Both the position numbers and the translations under genes were made by a program. The notes beneath the pieces were generated by a model. The model searched no databases, was not told the origin of the DNA, and saw nothing but the letters and a program-made list of their open reading frames with translations. Of a stretch of DNA of 30,204 nucleotides, positions 29,858 through 30,204 are shown piece by piece (position 1 is the stretch's first letter; each line of letters opens with the position of its first letter). This DNA is from Clostridia bacterium (GTDB lineage Bacteria > Bacillota > Clostridia > Christensenellales > UBA1242): positions 1 to 30,204 of the forward strand of contig CAAGAO010000009.1 of NCBI GenBank assembly GCA_900767835.1, written 5' to 3'.

Positions 29858-30204
29858 ACGAAATTTTGGGCGAAAGCCCGAAATGAGTTCCGTAAGAGTA
29901 GCAAAAAAGTATAAAACAACTTTATTCTTCGAAGATATTTGCTTCGCAAGGGAGTACCGACCACGAATGAGTGAAAGCGAATGAGTGCGTTTGGTCGGTA
30001 AGAAAAAATTGCACTCGTTAAAACGAAATTTTGGGCGAAAGCCCGAAATGAGTTCCGTAAGAGTAGCAAAAAAGTATAAAACGACTTTATTCTTCGAAGA
30101 TATTTCTTCGCAAGGGAGTACCGACCACGAATGAGTGAAAGCGAATGAGTGCGTTTGGTCGGTAAGAAAAAATTGCACTCGTTAAAACGAAATTTTGGGC
30201 GAAA
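29858..30204. repeat. Tandem repeat of about 165 bp, running off the window
   Basis: Two full units and the start of a third begin at 29861, 30026 and 30190 (aligned on AAATTTTGGG), giving periods of 165 and 164. Each unit holds GGGC-GAAA-GCCC, a CGAAG/CTTCG hairpin, and TACCGACCA/TGGTCGGTA closing two direct copies of CGAATGAGTG. The one-base difference falls in the loop of the CGAAG hairpin and would break any reading frame through the array. Confidence 0.9.

Noticed and set aside
29809..30178. Overlapping minus-strand reading frames with repeated peptide segments through the right-hand array
   Set aside because: They follow the DNA repeat, have no ribosome binding site, and the 164/165-bp period change breaks the frame. 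Hairpins explain the conservation better.
29858..30204. CRISPR array
   Set aside because: Units are about 165 bp, nearly identical over their whole length, and without unique spacers.

Overview
The window is strongly AT-rich chromosomal DNA from a low-GC Gram-positive bacterium, most likely an uncultivated member of the Clostridia. The evidence is a sporulation gene (spoIIR), Firmicutes-type murG, degV, greA and HU genes, the rpmH-rnpA-yidD-yidC-jag cluster, and AAGGAG-type ribosome binding sites with TTGACA/TATAAT promoters. TGA is used as a stop (gene ending at 9800), so the standard bacterial code applies.

Layout. 1-2033 is a decayed accessory segment: a NUDIX gene, a 27-codon Bro-N-like remnant and a frameshifted acetyltransferase. 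Pieces of the tRNA-Ile 3' end bound it. 2034-2307 is a 274-bp non-coding element joined to the 3' end of tRNA-Ile(GAT), which is followed by tRNA-Ala(TGC). Next come spoIIR, murG and a large membrane-anchored Ig-like protein. 6624-9800 is an unusual cassette: an N-formylglutamate-amidohydrolase-like hydrolase, two RimK-type ATP-grasp ligases and an unrecognised protein with its own promoter. 10033-13101 holds tRNA-Thr, tRNA-Arg and tRNA-Leu with a cysteine hydrolase, a NADAR-domain protein, a YgjV-like membrane protein and a cytidine deaminase. 13347-18680 holds a small unknown, HU, DegV, and two paralogous membrane-anchored proteins on either side of an ankyrin-repeat gene. 18982-22718 is a CBS protein and the rpmH-to-jag cluster. 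23389-27928 holds greA, a CrtO-like acyltransferase, a GT4 glycosyltransferase, a DUF378 protein and galE. The end (27929-30204) is rich in repeats and carries an XRE repressor divergent from a secreted protein, with palindromic operators between them.

The most striking feature is non-coding. At least seven intergenic palindromic elements share one design: an outer stem closing exactly three hairpins. In one family (4636, 18860, 20046, 26118) the hairpins are related in sequence while the outer stem differs completely from copy to copy, yet always pairs. In a tandem pair of 147-bp units (28266-28560) several stems differ by compensatory changes while the loops stay constant. In the 274-bp element the outer stem pairs with the tRNA-Ile 3' end itself. 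This looks like a structure-selected, possibly mobile, single-stranded DNA or RNA repeat family. I do not recognise it.

All family assignments come from reading motifs and translated sequence. No database search or folding program was run.
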